From: Paraphysoderma sedebokerense
Lineage: Eukaryota > Blastocladiomycota > Physodermatomycetes > Physodermatales > Physodermataceae
Reading direction: 5' to 3'
Length of the DNA: 64,000 nt
Assembly: GCA_025602915.1 (NCBI GenBank)
Contig: JAHLJZ010000002.1
Location: 62,001 to 126,000 of the forward strand
Shown: piece after piece, positions 47,361-58,687 of the stretch
Layout: every line of letters begins with the position of its first letter
Numbering within the stretch: the stretch's first letter is position 1
Made by a program: the position numbers and the translations under genes
Notes under the pieces: model-generated
Seen by the model: only the letters and a program-made list of their open reading frames with translations
Databases searched by the model: none
Told to the model about the DNA's origin: nothing

Positions 47361-48398
47361 GTTTAGAAGGGGCTTTGGTCCAATATGAATTTAAAGTGAG
47401 GTATTAATTCAAAATAAAATAGTCTAAATAACTCGATCTCTAGTCCTATAAAATACTCAGATCAACTGAATAAAAAAATGGCCTTTAGAAATCTTTCTAC
47501 TTAGTATAAAGTAGGGGGATGCTATTGAAAAAATTATCTGTCCTGGATGAAAGAGGAAGATAAAAAAAAAACAGAAGCAGAAGAATAAAAAACAACACAA
47601 CTATACTTTGAAAAAAGAAGAACTGAAGAGATTTGCCATTAAACCCCACAAGGTTTCCGACCCCCCGCCATCAACGAACAATTAATGCTCATATTTCCAC
47701 CCAATTGCATCGCCAGTCAGGGGGGCGATTTGGCCATGAATCGCGGAGGGGGAACCCTCATAAGCTTGAACGAAGAATTCTAGCGTCGTTGCACAATAAA
47801 CAAACCACTTATGTCACAATATCTGGGCAAAGATTCGGATCCTAAGGGGGGCGGTTATCTCGGCATTCTTCGTTCGGCCGCGATGATGAATGGGCCATTG
47901 CGGTCCAAGGTTGACTTGAAACAGATATGGTGGACGTGCGCCAATGCTTTTGCGACGAGGAAGATGACGATTCATAGCGATGCATATCACTAGTCACATC
48001 ACCCAAGATACCTTGATGATCAAGAGATCCAAATGTTGGCATGCAAGCGATGCATGTATAATTCGTTGAAGGAAATTCATAACCAGGTAGTAGGAGATGC
48101 AAAAATTGCTTTTTCAAGTTTAATATGTCAACGCGCGACCGCAGTCACAACAAGGGAATCAAAAAATCGATAATCATTCTCGTTTTCAAAAAATATCCCG
48201 ATGCGATGCACAGGAGTTGGTACAATTAATTTATCTAATCTTTGATTAAGAGGTTGACTGTGCACCAAGGGGGAGGCTACAAGTAGCTATCGGTTTGAGA
48301 GTCATTAATGTGTTGTATCGAATTTAACACGACTTCTCCATCATATTGTTTAGATTCTCGAATGTTGATTCTACTCCCGACACTTTAATCAACCGCAA
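47361..48398. other. Intergenic region, no gene seen
   Basis: About 1 kb right of the CAP gene start. Poly-A and A-rich runs near 47560-47640. Overlapping weak frames on both strands at 47.8-48.1 kb have no family signal. Confidence 0.4.
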
Positions 48399-48622
48399 GC
48401 ATTAACGACTAAAGTCCGATCGGAATATCAAAGCGTTTTAGGCAATAGTATATGATTCCCTCTCGAAGCTCAATATTTTACAAAACTCCTATTACGATAG
48501 CTTAAGAAGCAATATGAATCATGGCGAAAGCATTCGCGACTAATTGTCCTCTTCCTTCGAAATATCAATACTCTTTGGGCAATAGTATTGGATTCCCACT
48601 CAGAGCTCAAAAGAGTTGCAAA
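48399..48622. repeat. Diverged direct repeat, units about 92 nt, spacing about 131 nt
   Basis: Two copies at about 48399-48489 and 48530-48622. Shared landmarks in order: gcatt-(aa/cg)-cgactaa, (gg/ga)aatatcaa, ggcaatagtat, gattccc, ctc(t/a)c and agctcaa. About 70-75 percent alike by eye. Non-coding; no terminal inverted repeats seen. Confidence 0.5.
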
Positions 48623-49434
48623 AACTTGGTAAAATAGTATCCATAATATACAAATATGAAATGTAAGATACATAAATATGGTAAGGTAGTTAGAAGCAAA
48701 AGAAATCTTGTTAAGTTTGGCAATATTGCTACCAGAGAGACGACATCAAGTAAGACACGAATCTTGGTTGAGGACGTATGAAAGTGGGCTTGCCATTATA
48801 TGTTTAATGCAAAGAAAATACCGGGACACCTAGAAATGACGTCGATCAAGCATTGAAATCAGAAGAGCAGCAGAACAAAGAGAAATTTAGACTATTCAGT
48901 TTAATGACCTGTTGATTCACTCATCGTAACGGACCATTGACTTCTGGCGTAATTGTTTCTTCCGATCAGTCAAAGGACCACCAAAGTCGGAGAACTCTCA
49001 CCATCACCTTATAGACCTTATAACTCTCCGATAGAATGATAATCTTACGAAAATCCGCGCAGCAAAGAGGCGCATAACAGCAGGTATACAGGAGTGTTTA
49101 GAGAAGAGTACATCTGTGTGATTGGTAATATATAAATGAAAATTTCATAATATTATGGGGAAATTGCTGCCATTGTTGGAAAACATGCCTCATTTGATGG
49201 CATGCGTACTATGCTCAGATATAATATTCAGTCTTTTGATAAATACTGTAATCATCAATGAATTCAATTTCTTTAAATAAAAATTTCTTTTCTTTGGTTG
49301 ATTCTCATTTCTGGCTGGTTGAAGGATGAAGCCACGTGGCTCCTTTTTTTGCTCGTCCAAAAGCGAATTTTGCGACCAAGTTCGTTCCTTCCCATCGTTA
49401 AGTCAATTTTGCCGACTAACTACATTTGAAAAAG
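48623..49434. other. Intergenic region, promoter of the ribosomal protein gene
   Basis: About 810 nt without coding signal. The final 150 nt must contain the eS24 promoter; a pyrimidine-rich tract (tccttttttttgctcg) lies at 49340-49355, about 90 nt before the ATG, as is usual in ribosomal protein promoters. Confidence 0.45.
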
Positions 49435-50410
49435 ATGGTAAGCATCCACGATTCCGTCTGCTGCGACATTCCTCTGGCTTCCGATGTGTCGACCGATTAT
49501 TTTTGTGCCCTCTTGACGGATGGATGGATAGTTTGAGTTGGATGGGCAGTTCGAGGAGGATGGCGTCGGAGCGACCGAAAAGTTTTCGACAAAACGTCCG
49601 ATTATAGAATTATACTTTGTGTTGATGGAAATATGTCGAACGATTGTGTCTGCTTTTGATTGCAGTCTCTCATTATAATGTTGCTCGCTATTCTCCAACC
49701 GACTCAGATCGACAATTCGCTGACAGAGGAAGCCAGAATGTCCAGCAATCTTGAATCCGAAATTCATACTGCCTGAATGCGAAATCTAATTCATACCTTT
49801 TTAATTCTCTTCTCAAACATATATCTGTAGGCTGACGCTACCGCTACTATCCGTACTCGCAAATTCTTGACCAACCGTCTTCTCTCCAGGAAGCAAATGG
49901 TGCGTAGTCCGATCACTTGAATCACTCGTTAACTTTTGTCATCAAAACTGATTTACTAATCTCATATCAACATTATGTATAGGTTGTCGATGTCCTCCAC
50001 CCTACTATTGCCAACTTGTCCATAGATGCCATCCGGGAAAAACTTTCCAAAATGTACAAAGTAAACAAGGATGTCGTTGTTGCTTTCGGTTTCCGTACTG
50101 GATTTGGTGGTGGCAAGAGCACTGGTTTCGCTTTGATCTACGACAGCGTTGATGCTTTGAAGAAGTTTGAACCTAAATACCGATTGGTCCGAGTATGTGT
50201 TGTCTTCTTCAAATCTTCCATTCAGATGAAATCCAATCGCTCTTCCTTGCAATTATGCTTATTTGTACCCCTTCTTCAATTTCCTCATTTTAGCTTGGTC
50301 TTGCTGAAGCTGCCAAAACCGGTCGCAAACAACGCAAAGAACGTAAGAACCGTGCCAAGAAATACCGTGGTACCAAGAAGGCTAAAGCCGCTCAAGCCGC
50401 TAAGAAGTAA
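49435..50410 (+). CDS. RPS24: 40S ribosomal protein eS24, 4 exons (132 aa)
   Basis: Small-subunit ribosomal protein. Exons 49435-49437 (the ATG only), 49831-49899, 49983-50192 and 50294-50410 join in frame. The protein reads [20 protein letters not shown], then [57 protein letters not shown] and a Lys-rich tail ([20 protein letters not shown]), which matches eS24 throughout at the usual length. The start is decided by the family N-terminus: the methionine codon stands alone in its exon, followed by a 393-nt intron, the longest in the window. A long first intron right at the start codon is common in ribosomal protein genes and can carry regulatory elements or a snoRNA; I did not recognise C/D or H/ACA boxes in it. 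Confidence 0.96.
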
Positions 50411-50909
50411 ACTTGAAGTAAATAGGTTAATTTGGTGGGACGAGGGATTAGAATACGCTCACGGGTCACATTGCTGGATGGTTGTTGTCATGTTTCATAT
50501 CAACCACTGTATTTTAATAAAACCAATTCTCATGTAATGTGAATTACTTATCGGTCATGTTGATTTCGTCCCACTCTGGAGTGCAATGAGCGGGAAACAC
50601 ATTTACACCAACACTCCATGATTTCCGAAGATAAAGTCGCCACTGCTTTTTTGCCCATATTTGATCAGTTTAACAAGTAATATATACAGTTCGAATGGAG
50701 AAAATACCAATGAGCATTTGTGGAGGAGAACGGAAAGGAACTGACAGTAACTGTTCCAGCAGGCGCGAATTCAGATAAAATGACTTTAATTGAAGTAAAA
50801 TCAACACATAACAATTTACAAATATACAAATGTAGAAATAATACTACAAACATGTACAAATAATTATCTTCAGATAATACAGGCCCGCTACTATATCTAC
50901 AAAAGCTCA
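50411..50909. other. Convergent intergenic region
   Basis: About 500 nt between eS24 (+) and the secreted orphan gene (-). AT-rich, holds both 3' ends. An 82-codon minus-strand frame (50665-50913) overlaps the neighbour's stop and has no support. Confidence 0.4.
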
Positions 50910-53493
50910 TCACTCGTCTGTAATGCTATTAGGCGGACGACTCGTTCGCCACGGATACCGCCCAGCAACTATATCTTCTTTTCTGACTCCCGGAGGTAAC
51001 GGTGAAGCGGGACGAGGTGGGATTACTACATTTTTGCATGAATCGACTGTATGTGTCCAATGCACTACAGGCCTCCACCCGACCAATTGAAGAAAGATGG
51101 GAGCTAATCTGACTTTACGATCCTCCCCTTGAATAGCGATTCCGTTTTGGCATTCCACCCCTCCGTTCGGATTGTTTTCACGGTAAATCGTGATGTCGAC
51201 ATTATTCACATTTTGAATATAATCGCAACGAGCTGTGCTGAGTCTTAACAAACCATTTCCATTTAAATTCAACAATTGACTGCGTTTCACCGATTTAACG
51301 AAAGCGCGTTGACAATGTTGAGTGACAGAAATATAACGGAATCCAGCTGCTTGTAAATTCTCTCGAACCTGTGCCGGCATGATAAGATCGAAACTGGAAG
51401 ATTCCCCCTCAAAATTGTCTCCACCAAGGAAACCGTTGAGTCTGTTGATGACTTTTCCGACGAATGTGGTAGCTTTGCGAACACCATTGAGAATATGATT
51501 GGCAAGCGGTGCAAATTTGGTGATAATCTGCTCTTTAACCAACTGCATATCTCCAAGGACAAGTTTGAATCCTTCCATGATATTGCCTTGTTTCCATACA
51601 TTGTACATATCCTTGAATGCTTTACCGACTCCTTCACCAAGAGCTACCATACTGGCGGCGAAAGGACCAGTTAAAATGGAAGCGACAACACCACAGACGA
51701 CGCCAAGAGCAGGACCTACGAGTGGAAATTGGCAAGTTAGGCTACGTTCAAATATATACCGGAATGAAGTGTTGAAACTGCTAATGCTTACCGCCTACTA
51801 ATCCACATCCGACAGTACTCGCGATATCAAGTGCCATAATGACAACATTGGTCATACCTATAATTACAAAACACATTTAGCGCGCTGCAATAGATAACAT
51901 AAAATGAGAAGTAGTTGCTTACAATCTCTTATGTCTCTGTTTTCCGTGTTCTTACATGATTCCACGATATGATATGTATCGAATGCAAGTAGCCCGACTA
52001 CTGCACCCGCCGCCACTACTTTAGCACCGGTTTCGATAAATGGTTTTCCCAACTTCCACGTTTTGGCGGCCACATTGAGAGCTCTTCCTGAAGCGGTTTG
52101 TTGAAATTTGGCAACGGCAAGTTCGGCTTCACTCGCAGTAACCTCTGCAATGTCAGAATTAAACATTAAAACACATATTTGTAACCTGTTTTTTTAAGAG
52201 TAAATCAGCTTACCAAATCTAATAGATTTAGGATCTTCAAAATTCGGCTTAAATTTGGCTTTATTTCGAACGCAGCCGCCACCTTGTCGTCTAGTTAACC
52301 GACGAAGACAAGGTTGAACGGCGGGTTCATCAGCGACGAGAGGGCCGGCAGCTTTGGGTAATTCGTACTTCTTCATTTCTAACTTTATAGCACCGGTGTT
52401 TGCATCCTTGGCGAACCCAATTCGCTTAAATTTTTTGTTTGCCGCCTGTTGAATGATATACCTTGCTTCATTGCCTCCTTTTTTTGCAAAGAAATGGATA
52501 TAGGTGTTGCCTGTTTTGGTTTCCACAACCAGTCCTTCATGAGTAGCGAAGGTGACCTGTTCTTTTGGTAATCCCAGTTCTTCTACTCTTTTTGCGAATG
52601 ATGCTGCGTCCAATGGTTTCACCCTGTTTTCCCAATAATGCATAAACGAATCGCTGATTTCACCGTAACTTGCATCTGCCTTCCAAGCTCTAAACTCTTG
52701 CGGCGCCATTTTGTTTTTGAATTGTGTAACGAAACGAGTTTCTGCGTTTTGAAATTCCGTGAATACAGCCTTCTGGTATGCTTTCATTTGATTCGCCTCG
52801 GGTAGCAGCTCAGTCAAAAATGCTCCTTTACGAAATTTAGCGTATTCCTGCATGGGAAAGAAATTCTCAAATTCTGTCGAGTACGGTAGAGCATGTGTGT
52901 AATCTACGAAACAAGTTCAATTAATCACTTAATCTAAGTCGGTGAGTGTTCATAATAAGTACATACGGTCGGATGTAAAGAATAATTTTCTGTTTTTAAG
53001 GTCCAACAAAAGTCTGTTGGTACCGCCTCCCGATGCCTCCACCCGAAATTCTAAAGAAAATCTGCATGATTAGGTATGTATAGGTCAGCATTACATAATA
53101 TGGGTGACACTAACCGCGTAATTCAGCATTATTAATAGGCACAACTTTCAACCCTGAATTTTTCATTTTTGGCACTTCTTTACCGAAATTGTTTCCGAAC
53201 GTAACTCCGTCATTTTTATGACTGGATATTGTTTTTCCCGTGTCAAGAGATTGAAGTGCAGGCCCGATGTCAACGCTTCCGGCACCCAGTTTAAACGGGT
53301 TAGGTTGTGGGCGCCCCGGTATTTCCGGTAACATGATGATTCCGGTCACTGGTAGTATCTTCGGAACTCCGCCCGGGAATATTGTCTTTAGGGTTGCTTG
53401 GACTTCTGTCACACTCAAGTCCGGTGGAAAGGGTTTAGCGAGACATGCTATAGGTAGTAGACATACTGTCAAGAGCAAGAGTGATCGATGCAT
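50910..53493 (-). CDS. Large secreted orphan protein with central hydrophobic segments, 6 exons (748 aa)
   Basis: Exons 53115-53493, 52967-53050, 52214-52903, 51923-52144, 51792-51857 and 50910-51715 join in frame to an intact protein. The start is the ATG that begins MHRSLLLLTVCLLPIACLA, a signal peptide. Mature N-terminus: KPFPPDLSVTEVQATLKTIF. A charged helical part follows (YAKFRKGAFLTELLPEANQM, WENRVKPLDAASFAKRVEEL), then a Cys-containing basic segment (PCLRRLTRRQGGGCVRNKAK). Two hydrophobic stretches come next (VVAAGAVVGLLAFDTYHIV and IASTVGCGLVGGPALGVVCG continuing to GPFAASMVAL). Residues from about 500 form another helical block, then a Cys-bounded C-terminal domain (VECQNGIAIQGEDRKVRLAP, LQLVGWRPVVHWTHTVDSCK). 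No family recognised. Two more copies lie at 60.2 and 63.6 kb. The hydrophobic hairpin could insert in membranes (inference only). Confidence 0.82.
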
Positions 53494-54339
53494 CAGGATC
53501 AAAGGATAATTCTATGAATCTAAAATGAATCTAAATGATCTATGCGAGTATTCGATTCGGAGGAACTTTCTTGAATGCTTAACGTTTTGAACGGAGTTAG
53601 AAACGACTCCTATTTATATTACCGACCTATATTGTTAAACCACACTACGAATAAGTTTAATCGTAATTGTTTAGGTTCATGAATGTATCTGAAAAATTGA
53701 ATCCGCATGGATTAAGCGAGCGAAGCCTTTGCGCGTGGCAAGCTTTTCCTCGCAAAATATTTGACCCATACTTCAAGCTTCGACATGAACAAAGGAGTGC
53801 GCTGAGTCGCACACTATTTTTCCACTTGAACATTCATTGCCGAATAAATTAATGATAGTTCGAAAATTCTCCGGTATTATGAACAATCACAAAAACTCCG
53901 TTTCTAATTTCCCAGAGGCCAAGGAAAGAAAGAACGATTCTAGCTTAAACTTTTGACGTTCAAATTTGTTTATTGTAATGTGCAAAATTCTCCGTTCAAG
54001 TATCTTAAGATTCAAATCGTTTCAAATTATTTTCCTGAATGAGACGTTATTAAGGTTTAATTGCAGATCTTCCCGTCATTTGTGCATTCCACATCAAAGG
54101 CGACTGACAATGTCCTAATTCACCAAAGACATATCAATATATTTATAAAGCCAAATATGTTTTAGCGTCGGACAGGGCATGCACTCTGCGGATACAACAT
54201 ACTACAATTGTCATGCTTCGTCGCCATGGTTATCCCCACGTGATGTGTTTTCACCCCTTCAAAAAGGACTAAAATTTGGAAGTTGATGCTAAAAAAAACT
54301 AAAAGCAATTTTTACTCTTGTCTTCAGCTCAACAATTTA
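53494..54339. other. Intergenic region, no gene seen
   Basis: About 850 nt. The left end is the promoter of the 748-residue gene; on the minus strand tataaatagg at about 53610-53619 is a possible TATA element. Confidence 0.4.
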
Positions 54340-55160
54340 CGAAATGTTCTGGCTGGTATGTCATCTATCTTTACTCTTTGATTTAAATATATTCTTTTTA
54401 GTTCAATGATGATATGTGCTTTATTTTCAAACTAGAGTCTCTGAAAAATTTTTGACGAGACATGCACATACTGAGCTCTCTCCTTTATTCCTATTATTTC
54501 TCTACATGTGTTGTAAAAAAAAACGGTACTAACATTTTTACGTTATTTTTGTACAGTCCTGATTGTAGATGCCAATTATTTACGTCTAGCTATTTTTTTT
54601 TGCGGTGATGGGGTTCCTTCTCTTTGGTGTCGTTCGTGGTAAATATCAATTCTTCTTTATGGTGTTCCCTCTGAGGATTGCAGATGATGATATTGCGAAG
54701 ATAAAAGCTGGAATTACCGTCCTACAACTTCATGAAGGACAAGTCTTACGCACCATAATCCTGATGCATATCTTCCGAGTGAATAAATTTTTTGATTTTT
54801 TTCTTACAAATGTATTGACCTCTTTTGCGCATTTTGACAGATGCCTAGTTGTTTGTGCACGCTTAGTATTTGCGTTGAACATAATTGAGCGGTTAGTGTC
54901 TACTTTACAATTCGCATTTTCTATCTTTTATGGAAATGATGTCTAGCACTGGGTACCGAAGGTCAATTGAACCGCTGTCGATACTCTTTCCAGCTTCTAT
55001 GACAGGAAGTTGGCTGATCTCAACGTCCTCGTATTCTGGCTTGTGTATATTTAGCAACAGACTTCTGACTATGTTTCTTCTTTATAACAGATTAGGGAAC
55101 GTCCTGCGTCGTCTCGTCGCCCTCCCGGGTATCTCAGGTGTGCATTGGTATTCCTTTTGA
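54340..55160 (+). CDS. Possible unrecognised multi-exon gene
   Basis: Weak case. An ATG with MFWL at 54343 is followed at once by a good donor (gtatgt) and, after a 50-nt intron, FNDDM. Further right, splice-like borders frame short open stretches: one with DDIAKIKAGITVLQLHEGQV near 54690-54750, and one near 54990-55130 that can be read, through a 46-nt intron, as FYDRKLADLNVLVFWLV followed by LGNVLRRLVALPG. The pieces look protein-like but I could not join them all in one frame and recognise no family. It may be a real small gene with unusual introns or chance. Confidence 0.22.
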
Positions 55161-56163
55161 TGTTGCTATTCTTTGAACGATATGATGTTACCGATGACGA
55201 GTCAGATTTGTGTTTCACAATGATGACAAAAACTTTTTCTACCATTCATGCTTTACCTGATCGTTCTTGTAATTCGCTACAGATGAAATATGAAATTGAT
55301 GAATGTGGTTATCTGACATGTTCTTTACGATCATAGGTGGACTTGATAGATGTCTGAATTCAACTTGAACTGGATTTATAGTTCTACGCAGGGTTAGTGT
55401 CTACTTTATTCCATTTTTCAATGCGCATATGATGATTCCAACAAAAGTAGACAAGCATATGTCTGAAAATTCATGACAGACACACTTACCATGTCTGATG
55501 CGCTCAAGTTTTGTTTGCTAGAAGTATGCAAGAATGGTTAAACTAAAACGTCTCATCTTAGATATAATTGTGCCGACCTTTTGCGCCTCGTCGTCGTCTA
55601 GTCTTTCATCCCGGTCTTGGTTAGTATTAGTTCATTATGGTCGCACGGTGGATTGATAGCCTATGATGTTTCATCACGACGGTCTAATGATTCTATAGTG
55701 ATTAAAACTGCCACTGGCAACCTTTCACTGAGGCTATTCATTCCTAAATGATCTCGATTCTATCGATAATTAACTAATTAACGAATTTTGCTCAACAGAA
55801 AGCTTGACTCGTGCCATCGAATCCAATATTCGACATAAAATGTCAGTTGCGGTTGCGTCATATCGCCTTAATTGAATTCTTAAAAACCAAGTCCCGCGTG
55901 CTTGCGAACACGAATCTTATGTGTCAGAGATCCATTTGTAAAGCTTTCTGCTTATTGAAATAAAGTCACCTCTTGTATTTTCTTAATTATAATATTAGCA
56001 TCGAATTGCATTCGTCTCCTCCAACACTGGCTTTTGTTTTGCTCATATCATAATGAGCGTCATGCTTTGGCTTCTTAGTACCCAATAACGTACTCGCAAA
56101 CGTGCCCTTGAATCCGGATGCGCGAATGTGGGTCGTTGTCGAGCAGTTGAATCCATTTACACT
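55161..56163. other. Intergenic region, no gene seen
   Basis: About 1 kb left of the kinase stop codon. No coding signal or repeat seen. Confidence 0.4.
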
Positions 56164-57555
56164 CTATAATCCATCAAAGCCTTGCATCGAAACTTTCTTT
56201 GATGCCATCATTGTTGCGTATTCCAGCGCTTCGTGTGGTGTTGCTCCACTACTTAAACGAAACATTATGGCTGCATTAAAGGTATCCCCCGCACCAATAG
56301 AGTCTACCACCGAGACTGTCGGTGCTTTCACGAAGTATATCGGATTTGATCGACTGCTATCGTTTTCCAGGCACAGTGCACCGATTTCGCCAAGAGTAAT
56401 ATAGCAAGCAGCCCTGTCAAACGGCGGAAGGCAAGTGTTAAAACATCAATCATTTGGCAGGAAAAAGATTGGTATTACCAAGGAAGCACCCGTTCTCGAA
56501 CCCACTTTGAAAGGAAAAGTTCTGCTTCATGACGTTGATCTTCCCTTGATTTGCCGCTAAAACTGTAACCCTTGCCCTCAGCATACACTTTTGAAAAAAA
56601 GACAACATCTGCCACTTGCATGACCTCATCAAGTCCATTATAATTCTTTTCACATTCAACACTGATACCCAGATCAATTTGTTGTTGTTTGGTGGTATGA
56701 ACGGCGTAGCCGACGGGGTGGCTAGTTTCTGGAATTGTTGAACGACAACGGTACTGTCGTCTGAGGAATTGAATCATTTGAACAACATCTTTTGAGTTTC
56801 TGCGTCCTTCAAAATGGACCCATCGTGAGAAAGGTTTTGTGTGTTCGCCGTGTTGCTGGCATCCCCTGATCCAAGCGTCTTTGAATTCGGAAGACGTCAG
56901 TTCCGGAAAAGTGTTATAGTTGATGATAGTCCGTGAGCCAGTAGTATCAGATCTGATGATCCAAGCTGTCGGCGGTTCAGAAGATTCGATAGTTAGACAT
57001 AATGATGTATCAACATGATGTGTTCTGAGGGTTTGAATGATGGCACTGCATTTGAAGAACGAATTGTGAATTAATAAGTATTTATCACTCTTAAGTTTGG
57101 TGAAGATTGATGTAAGCAGACCTTGCATCAGGATTATCTACATCTCCCTGTCTCAGCTTTCCTAAAAACCAAACTTGGCTTTGTGAATCTTTCGCTTCCT
57201 TATTACACAATTTCGAAAGAACGACCGATGAGTTTCCAGAATTTCCACCTATGAGGGAATGTTGCATATACGATGTCGATTAACAACATAAAGAGGGAAT
57301 AGTGCTTTTATGCTGGCAATAATTGAACCGAGAAACACACCTAATCGTCTCGTTACGTTGCTCGCTCGAAGTTTATCATCTTCTCGCGGGTACTCGTTCA
57401 CATTCAATATGATATCCAGATACACTAGCAAAAAAAGCATTCAGATTATTGAGCAGATCTACCATTTTATGAAATATTGGAAGGCATATCGACTTACCAG
57501 CACCCACCAAAACGAAAGACTTGGCTGCCTCGCAACTTGATGTGGCCGCCTGCAT
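56164..57555 (-). CDS. pfkB-family carbohydrate kinase, ketohexokinase-like, 5 exons (361 aa)
   Basis: ATP-dependent sugar kinase of the ribokinase superfamily; the closest resemblance is to ketohexokinase (fructose to fructose 1-phosphate). Exons 57498-57555, 57341-57424, 57122-57248, 56479-57045 and 56164-56413 join in frame. The start MQAATSSCEAAKSFVLVGA is the first in-frame ATG. Key motifs: VYLDIILNVNEYPREDDKLR, the substrate-side GGNSGNSS, TGSRTIINYNTFPELT, RWVHFEGRRN, ISVECEKNYNGLDEVMQVAD, DVVFFSKVYAEGKGY and the catalytic signature DSIGAGDTFNAAIMFRL with the base Asp. The C-terminal VSMQGFDGL also matches ketohexokinase (LQGFDGIV). Length is 20 percent longer than human ketohexokinase because of inserts between the motifs. 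The true sugar is not shown by the sequence. Confidence 0.9.
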
Positions 57556-57790
57556 TCTCTCTCGTGACTTATCGTTTGGAGTCGATATCGATGGGAGCTT
57601 ATACGAGAGGGGCCGAAACTACATTGCCAATGGCAGTACTTGAGGGGTTGGGATTGAGATTGGAAGCAACGGTGTAGGCCGTGGGTTTCCGTATGACCGT
57701 TTTTTAACTGTTGTATTATTATCCCAGATGGGGCATTTTGGCGTGCAGATATGGGAACTTTAACTCTCTCGATGAAAGGATCATACCGGA

Positions 57791-57926
57791 ATCGGGTTCT
57801 CAATAGCAATTGCTTCTATATGTCGCTAAAATATGGAAAACGGTCCGTGATCTCTCTAATCGGGTTCTCAATATCAATTGCTTCAATATGTCGGTGAAAT
57901 ATGGAAAACAGTCCGTGATCTCTCTA
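57791..57926. repeat. Tandem duplication of a 68-nt unit
   Basis: Two adjacent copies, 57791-57858 and 57859-57926, each beginning atcgggttctcaat and ending ccgtgatctctcta, with five mismatches and no gap. It lies about 240 nt upstream of the kinase start (on its promoter side), so it could duplicate promoter elements. Such near-identity implies a recent event. Confidence 0.85.
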
Positions 57927-58225
57927 GCTCTAATCGCTTCATGTAGGAGAATGCGGTATCTATTCTAGTAGATGTGTTTCACGGATGAGTATTTATCTAT
58001 CATGTATGCCTATGGATAGTCCAGCTATTAATCACTATATAATAATTTTCTATACAATTGCGACACGTGAAGGTCACATGTATTTCCAAACACTCCCTCT
58101 TGACGCGGTGACGATTTCACAAAGTTCGCTATTATATTCTATAAAGAATGTGTAAGCAGTTTGTGACATCCTTTTGTCCAATCCGACAAATATCTCAATC
58201 AAATCGGCATACCCTAATCATTTTG

Positions 58226-58407
58226 AGTTGTTGTTTACGTTTAATGAATATGCCATAGACGATCGATCCACTCAAATATCTCAGGATCTCCTTCGCAGCC
58301 TTTCAATTTCGTTTGGTTGGATGTTGTGTTGAAAGGAGCACGAAGGTGATACTGAGATATTTGAGTAGATCGATCGTCTATGGCATATTCTTTAAACGGC
58401 AACAACT
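58226..58407. repeat. Long imperfect inverted repeat (hairpin)
   Basis: The left arm (58226-58312) and right arm (58320-58407) are reverse complements over about 80 nt with few mismatches: agttgttg, gaatatgccatagacgatcg, ctcaaatatctcag, ccttcg and cctttcaa occur on the left and, inverted, on the right. The apex is only a few nucleotides near 58313-58320. A transcript would fold into a stem of about 80 bp. It may be a small foldback element or a small-RNA precursor. An 80-codon minus-strand frame (58241-58483) covers it and is probably accidental. Confidence 0.8.
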
Positions 58408-58687
58408 GATTTGTCATTCCAATCCAATGGTCATCTCGATAGCCAACTCTCGCTACATGGGCCTTGTTTGATGAAGTCGACAATACGTAATCTTGTCATG
58501 CCACTTAGATTATATGTTAATAACCGTTGATTTCCTCGTTACGTGCACATCGAATGGATGGTTTTCATATATCAAGTCTTTGCACAATTTATACATATGT
58601 ATATATTACATGCAGTCACTGAATTTGCAGTCTTAAAGTATTCAAATGTATGATCATCTACATCTTTCACAGCACACACAATTGTCT

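Noticed and set aside
58241-58483. 80-codon minus-strand frame over the hairpin
   Set aside because: Its sequence is mostly the inverted-repeat arms; no domain or signal peptide.
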